From Stenotrophomonas nitritireducens (lineage in GTDB: Bacteria > Pseudomonadota > Gammaproteobacteria > Xanthomonadales > Xanthomonadaceae), in the NCBI RefSeq assembly GCF_001700965.1, contig NZ_CP016756.1, forward strand, positions 1,178,001 to 1,242,000: DNA of 64,000 nucleotides, given 5' to 3'. The position numbers were made by a program, and so were the translations under genes. Below are positions 16,644 to 26,686 of this stretch, in pieces. The notes beneath the pieces are model-generated. The model made no database searches. It was not told the DNA's origin and was given only the letters and a program-made list of their open reading frames with translations. Position 1 is the first letter of the stretch, and each line of letters opens with the position of its first letter.

Positions 16644-19387
16644 GCGGATGTTTCCTTGTTGTCTGTTGCCGCTGTTGCACGCCGCGGTGGCGCCGGCGCC
16701 AACCAGCCCACCAGGGTGCACAGCAAACCATAGGCGATGAAGGCGCCGATACCGAGCAGATCGCCCAGGTTGCCTCGATCGATCAGCAGCAGTTTGGCGA
16801 GCACCACGCTCATCAGGATGGCGCCGGCCAGCCACAGCCCCCATTGCCCGCGCCGCGAGCCACTGATCCAGCCCATAACACCGAGCAGGCTCCAGACCAC
16901 GGTCAGGCTGGTCTGTGCCAACTTGCTGTCGAGCAGGTTGCCGTTCCACCACACATCACCCCAGTGGTGCACGCCGCGCAGTGTCATCACCGTCACCAGC
17001 ACGAATGCGGCCAGCGCCGTCGCCACCAGCTGCATTGGCAGCACCGCTGCAGCGCCGTTCTGGCGCAGACGCATGACCAGCAGCACCAGCGCTGCGATCT
17101 CGGCCAGCTCCAACGGGTTGAACACCACGATCCACGGCAGCGGCGCGGCCGTGCCCGCACTGGCCAGCGATGCCAGCCACCACAGCCCAAGTACCCCGAA
17201 CACGGCCATCTGCAAGGCGAGGCGATAGCGCGCAAAAGCATCACCCAAGGGCTGCGACAGCCAGGCCCAGCGATACATCGACAGCACCGCCAACAGCAGC
17301 CACGGCAATGCCAGCAGCATGCCTACCCAGCCTTCGGCCAGGTCGAAGCGCGCGCCGACATGCCAGGCCAGCAACGACAATACCGTCGGCCACAGCAGCC
17401 ACCAGGCAAGCTGCGCCAATCCCGCCACCGTGCCGCTGCCTGCACGCAGGCACATCAGGCTGCGCACACCCAGTGCGGCAAACAGCGCCCATGCCCATGC
17501 CCCATGGCCGGCGAACGGCTGGCCGTACTCGGACACCTGCAGGAAGGCGATTGGAAAGGCCATGACAAAGCCGCCCAGCGTCGTCAACGAAAGCGCCAAG
17601 GCCGGTGCACGGCGCTGCACTTCGGCGGCCACCCACGCGGTGACGCCCAGCAACAGCAACACTGCATGCAGGCGGCTGCCGACTTCAACGAAATCACCTA
17701 TCTCCATGATCACGTTGCCCAGCCACCAGGCCAGCGCCCACAGGTAAGCCACGGTCGCAAGCTGCTGGTTGCCCGCGGCGCGGTACCACCAGGCGGTTGC
17801 AAAGCCAGCCACGGCAATCAACAAGGCGCCCATGAAGGCAGCGTTGGCAATGGCGGTTGTTGCGCTGAAATGGCTGCCCGATACGCCGAACGCCAGCGCC
17901 GCAGCAGCCGCCAGCTGCAGGCCAATGCCGGTCCAGCGGGCCAGGCGGCGGTCCTGGGTCAGGCCCAGCCATACCAGGCCGGCACCTTCCAGCGCGAACA
18001 CCGATGCCGTTGCCTTGGCCGACAAGGCCAACGGTACCGCCAGGGTGGCGAAACCCACCGCGAGAATGGCGTAGCCGCGCGCCAGCACATTCATGCGTTC
18101 GTTGTTGATCAGTGCGCGCGCCAGCACGGCGTACAGCACCGCCACACCCAGCGCACACAGGGCCAGCGGCATGCGATCGCCCTGCAACAGCGCCGCCTGC
18201 AGTGAGAACGCGATCAACGGCGTGCCGAACAGCAGGCAGCCATCGATCCGCGCGCTGCCCGTGGTCGGAGCCTTGCGTGCATACAGCAACGGCAACAGCA
18301 GATAGAACGCGAAGAACAGCACCAGGAAGGGCTCGGTGCTGTTGAACTTGGCCGGCGCGTAGTCCAGCACGCCCCAGCCGGTACCAATGCCCCAGGTAAA
18401 GACGAAGCCCAGCAGGTTGAGGATGCGCCACGGCCGCACCCAGGCAATGGCGAAGATGCCGACGTTGAGCAGGGCGTAGTACGAGAACAGGGCGACATGG
18501 TTGCCGCTGCCGTCCGACAACCAGATCGGTGCCATGAAGCCGGCCAGCACGCCGAGGATGGCCAGGGTCCGGCTCTCCTGCAGCACCGCCATCACCGACA
18601 GGCCGGCAATCAGCACCACACTCAGCGCGAACGCCGGCGCGACGCCGATCATTCCGTAATTTTTGCAGGCCGAAAACACCACCAGCAACAGGATGCCGAT
18701 CATGCCGCCCTGCGTCGCCAAGGCGAAGCTGCGGTGGCTCTCGCGCTTGCGCCAGGCGAACACCAGGCCGGCCAGCGCGGCGGCGCTGATGCCGGCCAGA
18801 CGCAGGCTCGGCGGCACCACGAACCAGCCTTGGTCGCTGGCGTACTTCAGCAGGGCGGCGACACCGGCCAGCAGCACCAACATGCCGACCTTGACCGGCA
18901 CATTGCCGCTGGTCAGCCATTGCTTGGCATAGGCAAGCGCCCGTTCGATGACATTGGGTTCGGCCGGTGGCGCAGGCGTCCAGGTCTGTTCGGGGGCTGG
19001 CTCACGGCGCGCCGGAAGCGGGGAGCGCGGCGCGACCGCCAAGGGATCCAGCGGATCGAGCGGCGCTGGCCGGGGCGGGAGTGGCGGCGGGGCGGCTGCA
19101 GCGGCGACCGGCGCGACGTCAGCCGGTGAGACCGGCGCAGCGGCCTCCGCCACGGCAACGGAATCGTCCGGATTCTGCTCCGGCTCCCGCCAGGCGTAGG
19201 GTTGGACGGGTTCGGCGCGCGGCGCGCGCGGTACGGCTTCGGTGTCGCCAGCATCCAGACGCGCTTCCAGCACGGCCACGCGGCGCTTCAGCGAGGACAC
19301 CGATACCAACGCTGCCACCAGCAATACCGGTACTGCCAACGCAGCCAGCACCAACAGGACTATCAACAACACCCAACTGTCGTCCAT
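16640..19387 (-). CDS. DUF2339 polytopic membrane protein
   Basis: 915 aa. Begins with one transmembrane segment (WVLLIVLLVLAALAVPVLLVAAL region), a short coiled coil (SLKRRVAVLEARLD), a Pro/Ala-rich cytosolic or periplasmic linker (about residues 50-145) and then about 20-25 hydrophobic segments to the C-terminus, including SGNVPVKVGMLVLLAGVAALLK that marks DUF2339. It resembles a transporter or flippase in layout but no transport motif is recognised. Overlaps DUF3999 by 4 bases, forming a two-gene operon. The start at 19387 fits the first hydrophobic segment. Function unknown. Confidence 0.87.
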   Translation of the reverse strand: MDDSWVLLIVLLVLAALAVPVLLVAALVSVSSLKRRVAVLEARLDAGDTEAVPRAPRAEPVQPYAWREPEQNPDDSVAVAEAAAPVSPADVAPVAAAAAPPPLPPRPAPLDPLDPLAVAPRSPLPARREPAPEQTWTPAPPAEPNVIERALAYAKQWLTSGNVPVKVGMLVLLAGVAALLKYASDQGWFVVPPSLRLAGISAAALAGLVFAWRKRESHRSFALATQGGMIGILLLVVFSACKNYGMIGVAPAFALSVVLIAGLSVMAVLQESRTLAILGVLAGFMAPIWLSDGSGNHVALFSYYALLNVGIFAIAWVRPWRILNLLGFVFTWGIGTGWGVLDYAPAKFNSTEPFLVLFFAFYLLLPLLYARKAPTTGSARIDGCLLFGTPLIAFSLQAALLQGDRMPLALCALGVAVLYAVLARALINNERMNVLARGYAILAVGFATLAVPLALSAKATASVFALEGAGLVWLGLTQDRRLARWTGIGLQLAAAAALAFGVSGSHFSATTAIANAAFMGALLIAVAGFATAWWYRAAGNQQLATVAYLWALAWWLGNVIMEIGDFVEVGSRLHAVLLLLGVTAWVAAEVQRRAPALALSLTTLGGFVMAFPIAFLQVSEYGQPFAGHGAWAWALFAALGVRSLMCLRAGSGTVAGLAQLAWWLLWPTVLSLLAWHVGARFDLAEGWVGMLLALPWLLLAVLSMYRWAWLSQPLGDAFARYRLALQMAVFGVLGLWWLASLASAGTAAPLPWIVVFNPLELAEIAALVLLVMRLRQNGAAAVLPMQLVATALAAFVLVTVMTLRGVHHWGDVWWNGNLLDSKLAQTSLTVVWSLLGVMGWISGSRRGQWGLWLAGAILMSVVLAKLLLIDRGNLGDLLGIGAFIAYGLLCTLVGWLAPAPPRRATAATDNKETSA

Positions 19388-19470
19388 CCGTCATCCTTGT
19401 GCACCTGAACGTGCTGCATCACCTTATCGGCGTCCCCTGAAAACGCAAGGTCAGCCCGGCCCAATCCCCG

Positions 19471-19884
19471 CTACGGCAGCGCGTCATCCGGGTCCTGCTG
19501 GTGCGCATCGAAATCGGAACGCGCCTGGTCCATCTGCGGCTGGTGCGCCCACGCCCATTCCAGCAGGGCGTCCACCGGCTGCAGCAGCGACTGGCCAAGC
19601 GCGGTCAAGGCGTAGTCCACCTGCGGCGGCACGGTCGGGTACACCTGCCGGCTGACCAGCCCATCGCGCTCCAGCCCCCGCAGCGACCGCGCCAGCATGC
19701 GTGGCGAGACCCCACTCAGCTCGCGCCGCAGCTGGTTGAAACGGCGCGATTGGCCACGCAGCGCAATCACCGCCAGCAGGCTCCATTTCTCGCCCACACG
19801 GTCCAGCAACGAGCGGACCTGCCTGCAATACGCCGCGTCTTCACCTTCGTTCGGCCCAGTATCACCGGTGTGAGTTGCTGCCAT
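19471..19884 (-). CDS. HxlR-family winged-helix transcriptional regulator
   Basis: 137-aa regulator. AAYCRQVRSLLDRVGEKWSL (about residues 15-34) contains the conserved N-terminal Cys and the xGxKW signature of HxlR/YtfH/QorR proteins; FNQLRRELSGVSPRMLARSL is the recognition helix and the wing reads GLVSRQVYPTVPPQVDYALT. Several family members sense quinones or electrophiles through the cysteine. ATG 19884 has a perfect AAGGAGG. Divergent from the pirin gene with 109 bp between, so it probably regulates pirin, which in other bacteria is linked to quercetinase-like activity and redox stress. Confidence 0.9.
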   Translation of the reverse strand: MAATHTGDTGPNEGEDAAYCRQVRSLLDRVGEKWSLLAVIALRGQSRRFNQLRRELSGVSPRMLARSLRGLERDGLVSRQVYPTVPPQVDYALTALGQSLLQPVDALLEWAWAHQPQMDQARSDFDAHQQDPDDALP

Positions 19885-19993
19885 CGGCGTGCCTCCTTGT
19901 GGCGTAGAACCGCGCACCCATCAATAGAGCATGTCCACGCAGCCGGGCGCCAGCCCGCTGGCGCGCCGCCCCACCCAGGCCAAGGAGTCACCG

Positions 19994-21055
19994 ATGTCCG
20001 ACCTGATCCTCCGCAACGAACCGCTGGGCCACCCGTGGCCGGGCACCGATCCGTTCCTGTTCTGCGCCTACCATCTGGACCAGTTCCCGCCGGCCACCGC
20101 CGACCAGGCAGTGGACATGCGCCTGCTCGGCGGCCGCGAGCTGGGCTCGGATTTCAGTGGCAAGGACGGTTTCAGCATGTACCACGGCGTCAACGTGCCC
20201 GGTTTCCCGGCGCATCCGCACCGTGGCTTTGAAACCATCACCATCGTGCCGCAGGGCGTGGTAGACCACGCCGATTCGCTCGGTGCCACGGCCCGCTACG
20301 GCGAAGGTGACGTGCAATGGCTCACCGCCGGCCGCGGCATCCAGCATTCGGAGATGTTCCCGCTGCGCTCGCGCGAGCAGGCCAATCCGCTGGAGCTGTA
20401 CCAGATATGGCTGAACCTGCCGGCGCGCAGCAAGATGGCCGATCCGGAATTCGTGATGCTGTGGGCGCAGAACATTCCCAAGTACCGCAGCGACGGCGCC
20501 GAAGTGAATGTGATTGCCGGCCGCTACCGGCCACAGGAAGACGCGCAGGCCGAGATCGCTCCGCTGGCACCGGCCCGCAACTCGTGGGCAGCCGACCCGG
20601 ATGCCGACCTGGCGGTGTGGCAGATCACCCTGCAGCCAGGCGCTTCCTTGACCTTGCCGGCGGCCAGCAGGCCGGGCGCACGGCGCACGCTGTACTTCCA
20701 CGATGGCAGGCAGTTGCAGGTGGACGGCACCGCCATCGCCCAACCCCGCCTGTTGGAAGTGGCAGCGAGCAGTACCCTGCCCCTGCACAACGGCGGCGAC
20801 GGGGTGGTGCGGATCCTACTGCTGCAGGGCGTGCCGATTGCCGAGCCGGTCGTGGCCTATGGCCCGTTCGTGATGAACAGCGCCGAGGAGATCGAGCAGG
20901 CGCGCCGCGATTATGGGCGCACCCAGTTTGGTGGCTGGCCCTGGTCCGGCCATGGGCCGGTGCATCCGGCCACGCAGGGGCGCTTTGCCAGGCACCCGGG
21001 TAGTGAGGTGATCGACGAGCCGCCGTCGCAGCAGGGATCCGCATCGGCAGGATGA
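19994..21055 (+). CDS. Pirin family protein
   Basis: 353-aa bicupin. The metal-binding motif HPHRGFET (about residues 75-82) and IQHSEMFP (His and Glu ligands, about 117-124) are intact, so an iron-binding cupin is expected; quercetin dioxygenase activity has been shown for some pirins. The second cupin (residues about 220-300) lacks those ligands. ATG 19994 has AAGGAG upstream; a longer frame beginning in the leader lacks conserved sequence. Divergent from an HxlR regulator. The C-terminal 30 residues (RRDYGRTQFGGWPW...) are typical of long pirins. Confidence 0.9.
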   Translation: MSDLILRNEPLGHPWPGTDPFLFCAYHLDQFPPATADQAVDMRLLGGRELGSDFSGKDGFSMYHGVNVPGFPAHPHRGFETITIVPQGVVDHADSLGATARYGEGDVQWLTAGRGIQHSEMFPLRSREQANPLELYQIWLNLPARSKMADPEFVMLWAQNIPKYRSDGAEVNVIAGRYRPQEDAQAEIAPLAPARNSWAADPDADLAVWQITLQPGASLTLPAASRPGARRTLYFHDGRQLQVDGTAIAQPRLLEVAASSTLPLHNGGDGVVRILLLQGVPIAEPVVAYGPFVMNSAEEIEQARRDYGRTQFGGWPWSGHGPVHPATQGRFARHPGSEVIDEPPSQQGSASAG

Positions 21056-21059
21056 CCGG

Positions 21060-21164
21060 GTAGCCCGGGTAAGCGCAGCGCACCCGGGATTTCCTGCTGC
21101 TTGGAGAGCTTACGGCAATGATCTTCGTGCGATGCCCCGGATGCGCTGCGCTTACCCGGGCTAC
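21060..21164. repeat. Inverted GTAGCCCGGGTAAGCGCAGCG repeat pair
   Basis: Arm 21060-21089 (GTAGCCCGGGTAAGCGCAGC...) and inverted arm 21135-21164 (ending GCTTACCCGGGCTAC) can fold together. This is a different GTAG-bounded repeat family from SMAG. It follows the pirin stop by 5 bp. Confidence 0.8.
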
Positions 21165-21178
21165 CAAACTGCTGAAAG

Positions 21179-21263
21179 CACCCCTCCCAACCCTCCCCTT
21201 CGCCTGCGGCGAAAGGGAGGGCTTCAAACGCAGAAAGGGCGCCTCGCGGCGCCCTTTTTGTTT
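21179..21263 (+). terminator. CT-rich repeat followed by hairpin terminator between pirin and gap
   Basis: A CT-rich repeat (ACCCCTCCCAACCCTCCCC with a CGCCTGCGGCG mini-hairpin) at 21179-21225 precedes a perfect hairpin AAAGGGCGCC / GGCGCCCTTT with loop TCGC at about 21234-21257, with TTTTTGTTT on the plus strand. It ends just before the convergent gap stop and can serve both genes. Confidence 0.8.
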
Positions 21264-21280
21264 GCTACTTACCGCGTGGA

Positions 21281-22486
<1,206 letters not shown>

Positions 22487-22492
22487 TCACAC

Positions 22493-23140
22493 ATGCGCAA
22501 GACCTCCGCCCTGCTGCTCTCCGGTATGGCCGCCGCCGTGGCACTGGCTGCCGCCGCCCCCGCCGTGGCCCAATCCAAGGGCGACTGGACCTTGGGCGTC
22601 GGCGTCCATGCCGTTGACCCGAAGTCCGATGCCGGCGATCTGAACGGTGCCCCGCTGGGCCTGGGCAAGCTGCCCACCAAGGTCGACAGCGACGTCAAGC
22701 CGACCGTCACCTTCGAATACTTCGTCGCCGACAACATTGGTATCGAAGTGCTGGCAGCGCTGCCGTTCAAGCACGACATCAGCATCAACGGTGTCGGCAA
22801 GGTCGGCGAAACCAAGCAGCTGCCGCCGGTGGTCTCGCTGCAGTACCACTTCACCAACAGCAGCAAGGTCACCCCGTTCGTCGGCCTGGGCGTGAACTAC
22901 ACCAAGTTCTTCAGCACCGACAGCACGGGCGCGCTGGCTGGCACCAAGCTGAAGCTGGAAGACTCCTGGGGCCTGGCCGCGCATGCAGGCCTGGATTTCG
23001 CGGTCAGTGACAAGGGCGCGCTGCGCGTTGACATGCGCTGGGCCGATATCGACACCAAGGTGAAGGTCAACGGCAATTCGCTCGGCACCGCCAAGATCGA
23101 TCCGCTGGTGTACGGCGTGGCGTACGTCTTCAAGTTCTGA
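22493..23140 (+). CDS. ompW: OmpW-family outer-membrane channel
   Basis: 215-aa eight-stranded beta-barrel precursor. Signal peptide MRKTSALLLSGMAAAVALAAAAPAVAQ; the mature part starts SKGDWTLGVGVHAVDPKSD, has FEYFVADNIGIEVLAALPFKHDI, the typical OmpW centre, LPPVVSLQYHF and ends with GVAYVFKF, whose terminal Phe is the assembly signal. ATG 22493 is preferred to ATG 22481 because GGA lies 8 bases upstream and the signal peptide then begins MRK. OmpW passes small hydrophobic molecules across the outer membrane. An FNR-type box upstream suggests induction at low oxygen. Confidence 0.92.
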   Translation: MRKTSALLLSGMAAAVALAAAAPAVAQSKGDWTLGVGVHAVDPKSDAGDLNGAPLGLGKLPTKVDSDVKPTVTFEYFVADNIGIEVLAALPFKHDISINGVGKVGETKQLPPVVSLQYHFTNSSKVTPFVGLGVNYTKFFSTDSTGALAGTKLKLEDSWGLAAHAGLDFAVSDKGALRVDMRWADIDTKVKVNGNSLGTAKIDPLVYGVAYVFKF

Positions 23141-23193
23141 GCCCTGCGGCCATTGCCGGGAAGGCAGGCATTCCCCTCCCCCAGCGCGCACGT

Positions 23194-23217
23194 CCCCGGC
23201 TACAGCCGGGGGCGTGT
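23194..23217 (+). terminator. Probable terminator after ompW
   Basis: Stem CCCCGGC / GCCGGGG with loop TACA (23194-23211), followed by GCGTGTTT. The T-run is short, so efficiency is uncertain. Confidence 0.5.
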
Positions 23218-23269
23218 TTCGCCTTGTGCGGCACGCAGCTGAGCGCGTTGCAGCCGTTAGAATGGCGGC

Positions 23270-24094
23270 ATGAACAAGCTCCACCGCCTCCTGTTGCCCG
23301 CCGTTGGCATCACCCTCGCTGTTTCCGCATTGATCCCCGCCCAGGCCCTGGCATGGGGTGCACAAGGCCACCGCCTGGTCGCGCGCATTGCCGAACCCAA
23401 CCTTCACCCTGCCACCAAGGCCGAGATTGACCGCCTGCTGGCCGCCGAACCCGGTGCCAGCCTCAGCAGCATCGCGCCCTGGGCTGACCAGCTGCGCAGC
23501 AACGACCCCGACCTGGGCAAGCGTTCGGCCGGCTGGCACTACGTCAACATGGCCGAGGATGACTGCGCGTTTTCACCGCCAAAGCACTGCACCGACGGCA
23601 ACTGCGTGGTGGGCGCCCTGCAGCAGCAAAGCACGCTGCTGGCCAACCGCGAGCTCAGCGACGGCGAACGCCTGCAGGCGCTCAAGTTCGTGGTCCATCT
23701 GGTCGGTGATCTGCATCAGCCGCTGCACGCCGGCTACGGCCATGACCGTGGCGGCAACACCTACCAGCTGCAGTTCAACGGCCGCGGCACCAACCTGCAT
23801 TCGGTCTGGGACAGCGGCATGTTCTACACGCTGCAGTTGAACGACGACCAGTTCCTGCAACGCCTGCAGGCACTGCCGTCGCCGGGCCGCCTGCGCGCAC
23901 CGGACCTGCAGCGCGCCCCGGCCGCATGGGCCGAGCAGAGCTGCCGCATCGCCATGCGCACCGGTTTGTACCCGAGCGGTCACAAGATCGACGAACGCTA
24001 TACCGCCACCTGGGAGCCGGTTGCCGAGACCCAGCTGCGGCTCGGCGGTGAACAGCTGGCGGCGTTGTTGAACCAGCTGCTCGACACGCCCTGA
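23270..24094 (+). CDS. Secreted S1/P1-type nuclease
   Basis: 274-aa three-zinc nuclease that cuts single-stranded DNA and RNA. Signal peptide MNKLHRLLLPAVGITLAVSALIPAQ...ALA is followed directly by WGAQGH, so the mature N-terminal Trp29 and His34 are placed as in P1 nuclease, where the free N-terminus binds zinc. Other ligands are visible: APWADQ (Asp), GWHYVN (His), VHLVGDLHQPLHAGYGHDRG (His, Asp, His, His) and LHSVWDSGM (His, Asp). Cys pairs (DDCAF, KHCTDGNC, QSCRIA) probably form disulfides. A P1-like nuclease of this kind, SmNuc1, is known from S. maltophilia. Monocistronic; likely a nutrient-scavenging exoenzyme. Confidence 0.93.
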   Translation: MNKLHRLLLPAVGITLAVSALIPAQALAWGAQGHRLVARIAEPNLHPATKAEIDRLLAAEPGASLSSIAPWADQLRSNDPDLGKRSAGWHYVNMAEDDCAFSPPKHCTDGNCVVGALQQQSTLLANRELSDGERLQALKFVVHLVGDLHQPLHAGYGHDRGGNTYQLQFNGRGTNLHSVWDSGMFYTLQLNDDQFLQRLQALPSPGRLRAPDLQRAPAAWAEQSCRIAMRTGLYPSGHKIDERYTATWEPVAETQLRLGGEQLAALLNQLLDTP

Positions 24095-24134
24095 GCGCTC
24101 AACGCGCCTGCTACCGAGCAGGCGTGTACTCAGT

Positions 24135-24701
24135 TCAAGCTGTCCTCGCGGCGAACCACTGCCCTGCCCTCACCACTTCGAAGGTGAAGGCATAGGGCAG
24201 GGTTACCGGCACCAGCTCGATGCGTGCGGCATGTGTGCAATCCCCGTTCAACGGCGCCTGCACACCGGCAGGGTAATGACAGACCGCAGCCGGTTCGAAC
24301 AACCACCCGGAGGTGGCTGTCAGCGCAGCTTGTAGCAGACCCTCGTTAGCCGCATCGCTTCCCGCGCCGCAGGCCGAGTGCGCCAACAGTGGCGTGCTAC
24401 GTTCCACCCGCCCCTGCGCATCTAGGATGACGTTTACACACACCGTGATGGCAGCCAACGAACGCTTGGCGTACGCCGACGGCAACACCGGATCAGCATC
24501 CCTTATCGCAACCGGCATGCGGAAGCTTTCCGTGGCGGCCAACTGATAGGGCTGTATTTCGCCCGCACCACCGAAAGACTCGGGCGCCAGCACCTGCCGG
24601 TGCTGGTTGAGGTTGAAACTGCTGCCCACCTGCTCTTTCGCCGTCTGTGTCGCACAGCCGGCAAGCATCAGTGCGCTGAGCACCACGACCTGCCTGCGCA
24701 T
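24135..24701 (-). CDS. Lipoprotein with TonB-C-like domain
   Basis: 188-aa predicted lipoprotein: MRRQVVVLSALMLAGC gives lipid attachment at Cys16. The stretch SLAAITVCVNVILDAQGRVERSTPLL (in parts: VCVNVILDAQGRVE at about residues 86-99) resembles the beta-strand core of TonB C-terminal domains, and the remainder (GWLFEPA...) matches the WRFEPA position of those domains, interrupted by a Cys-containing insertion. ATG 24701 overlaps the end of the M56 protease gene region (its stop is at 24703), so it is the third gene of the BlaI operon. Not recognised beyond this; could be a periplasmic partner of the M56 protein, whose tail is of the same fold. Confidence 0.7.
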   Translation of the reverse strand: MRRQVVVLSALMLAGCATQTAKEQVGSSFNLNQHRQVLAPESFGGAGEIQPYQLAATESFRMPVAIRDADPVLPSAYAKRSLAAITVCVNVILDAQGRVERSTPLLAHSACGAGSDAANEGLLQAALTATSGWLFEPAAVCHYPAGVQAPLNGDCTHAARIELVPVTLPYAFTFEVVRAGQWFAARTA

Positions 24702-24702
24702 C

Positions 24703-26328
24703 TCAGCCCCTGCTCGGGGTTTCGGAGTAACGCATTTCTTCATCATCCATATCAAACGAGATCGGTACTTTGATGACGCCGGCAACCGGTTTGCCGTCCT
24801 TCATCGCCGGTGTGAACCGCCACTGCCTTGCAGCGGCAATCGAGGTCGCCTCGAAAACACCTTTGGGATACGCCTCGGTAACGACCACGTCGGTCGCTCG
24901 GCCTTCGGCGTCCACCGCGATACGCAACACCACCTTGCCGGTGGTGCGACTGTCCACCGCATCGCGCGGATAGCTGGGCGGTGGCATCCGCCCGGCATCC
25001 GGCAAGGCAAGCTGCCCTGCGTTGCCGGATGCTGCCGATACGATGGCCGGATCGCCGCCGGCCAGGGCGACCGACCGCAGCTCCAGCACCCAGGTCGAGC
25101 GCCCGTCAGCAGTGGACACTTCGATGCCTGCCGCCGCATCGGGCTTGATCAGCAGGGTCGGCGACGAGATCAGATCCCCATTCGCCTTCAACGTGCCTTT
25201 GAGCGTAAGCATGCCGTCGGCGGCAGGCTGCAGGGTGAACTCTGCGGCCCACTGCACGCCCTTGTCCGAGCTGGCGCTGAAAGAGAACGGCGTGCCTGCC
25301 GATTGCTGCAACTCGAAGCGCTGCTTGGTGCCTTCCAGCGTTGCCTCCACGAAGGTTGCATACACCGTGCCCTTGCCGGTCGTTGTGGACGTGGATGAAG
25401 CAGAAGACGATGTCGACGTGGAGGTGGACACCGCCTTTCCCGGCTGCGCGGCCCAGGCGGTATAGCCAACGCCAGTCGTCAAGCCCAAGGACAGCACCAA
25501 CATGGCACACCACTGCTTCCTGCCCGGTACGGGACGCTTCAACATGGCAATACGCTCCTTCAATGGATGATGGTTCTGCCAGTGACACCCCACCGGCAGA
25601 GGGGACGCGGCCAGCCCGGTCTTGAGCATGGCCTCGCCGTAACTGCGGCGTGCACCCGAGACCCGGGCAATCACACGTTCATCGCAGGACAATTCCTGGT
25701 CTTCGCGGCAACAACGCAACGCGTACAACAACAGCGGGTTGAACCAGTACAGGCACTGCAGCAGCGCCAACAAGGCGTTGATCGCGATGTCGCCGCGCTG
25801 CAGATGCACGCGCTCATGCAGCAGCACCAACTGCTGCTCGATCGGCAGGTAGCGCGCTTCGAAACCGGCCGGCAGCACGATCCGCGGGCGCAGCAAGCCC
25901 ATCGCCGCAGGCAACCCCGCCACCGTCTGCGCCTGCCACAGACCATCATCGCGCTGGCTGAGCTGCCCCAATCCGCGCTGGAAATTCCGCTGCTGCCGAT
26001 ACAAACGCAATGCCATCAGCAGTACTCCGCTCAACCATGCGCAGCACAGCCACAGCGGCCAATGCGCTATCACCGCGGGACCGGCAACCACTGCTTGCCC
26101 GACCTGCACCGCCACCTCGCTGACCCGCATCGGCACCGCCGCGACCTGCGGCGCAGGCAGCAACACCGCCAGCAGCACTACCGGCAACAACACCCAAAGC
26201 AGATACGCAGCGCTTGCGCCGAGCCAGTACCGCAGCGGCTGGCGCAGGATAAGCACCAACGCAACCGCGGCACTGCTGGCCAAGGTTGTCTTGAGCAGCA
26301 GTGCCAGGATCTCAGTGCTGGTCATCAT
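24703..26328 (-). CDS. BlaR1/MecR1-like M56 membrane metalloprotease fused to a TonB C-terminal domain
   Basis: 541 aa. Four N-terminal hydrophobic segments surround a cytosolic M56 protease domain with HERVH (171-175, the HExxH zinc site) and EDQELSCDE (about 209-217, third ligand region). A last transmembrane segment (MLVLSLGLTTGVGYTAWA) leads to a Ser/Thr-rich linker (STSTSTSSSASSTSTTT), a beta-rich periplasmic region and a TonB_C domain (PPPSYPRDAVDSRTTGKVVL ... ARQWRFTPAMKDGKPVAG) at residues about 455-541. The beta-lactam-sensing penicillin-binding domain of true BlaR1 is absent. It overlaps blaI by 17 bases. In BlaR1 the protease clears the repressor after a signal; here the signal is presumably something sensed by the periplasmic part. 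ATG at 26325 is an alternative start. Confidence 0.88.
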   Translation of the reverse strand: MMTSTEILALLLKTTLASSAAVALVLILRQPLRYWLGASAAYLLWVLLPVVLLAVLLPAPQVAAVPMRVSEVAVQVGQAVVAGPAVIAHWPLWLCCAWLSGVLLMALRLYRQQRNFQRGLGQLSQRDDGLWQAQTVAGLPAAMGLLRPRIVLPAGFEARYLPIEQQLVLLHERVHLQRGDIAINALLALLQCLYWFNPLLLYALRCCREDQELSCDERVIARVSGARRSYGEAMLKTGLAASPLPVGCHWQNHHPLKERIAMLKRPVPGRKQWCAMLVLSLGLTTGVGYTAWAAQPGKAVSTSTSTSSSASSTSTTTGKGTVYATFVEATLEGTKQRFELQQSAGTPFSFSASSDKGVQWAAEFTLQPAADGMLTLKGTLKANGDLISSPTLLIKPDAAAGIEVSTADGRSTWVLELRSVALAGGDPAIVSAASGNAGQLALPDAGRMPPPSYPRDAVDSRTTGKVVLRIAVDAEGRATDVVVTEAYPKGVFEATSIAAARQWRFTPAMKDGKPVAGVIKVPISFDMDDEEMRYSETPSRG

Positions 26329-26686
26329 CAAGCCCCTCCAGCAGTTTGCGCAGCTCGGCCACGTCGTCACGGCTGAGCCGTTGGTTCTGGCTGAAATGCG
26401 CTACCAAAGGCGCGACCCGGCCGTCGAACAAGCGTTCGATCAGGCTGCTGCTTTCCTCCAGTACCCAAGCCTCGCGCTGCACCAGCGGCGCATACAGAAA
26501 ACGCCGGCCGTCCTTGCTGGCACTGATGGCACCCTTGTTGAGCAGGCGGTTGAGCAGGGTCTTGACCGTGGCCTCGGCCCATTCATTGCCATCGGGCAGG
26601 CGCGCGATCACCTCCTCTGCAGACAGCGGGTGCTGCCCCCACAACACCTCCATCACCACGGCCTCGGCTTCGCTTATCCTGACCAT
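26312..26686 (-). CDS. BlaI/MecI-family repressor
   Basis: 124-aa winged-helix repressor: ISEAEAVVMEVLWGQHPLSA (about residues 4-23) starts the DNA-binding domain; WAEATVKTLLNRLLNKGAIS (36-55) is the recognition helix with the family pattern TVKTLLNRL. KDGRRFLYAPLV follows, then the C-terminal dimerisation helices, with the site normally cleaved by BlaR1/MecR1 expected in between. It is first in the operon and a long dyad directly precedes its start codon, pointing to autorepression. Partner protease overlaps its 3' end. Confidence 0.92.
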   Translation of the reverse strand: MVRISEAEAVVMEVLWGQHPLSAEEVIARLPDGNEWAEATVKTLLNRLLNKGAISASKDGRRFLYAPLVQREAWVLEESSSLIERLFDGRVAPLVAHFSQNQRLSRDDVAELRKLLEGLDDDQH

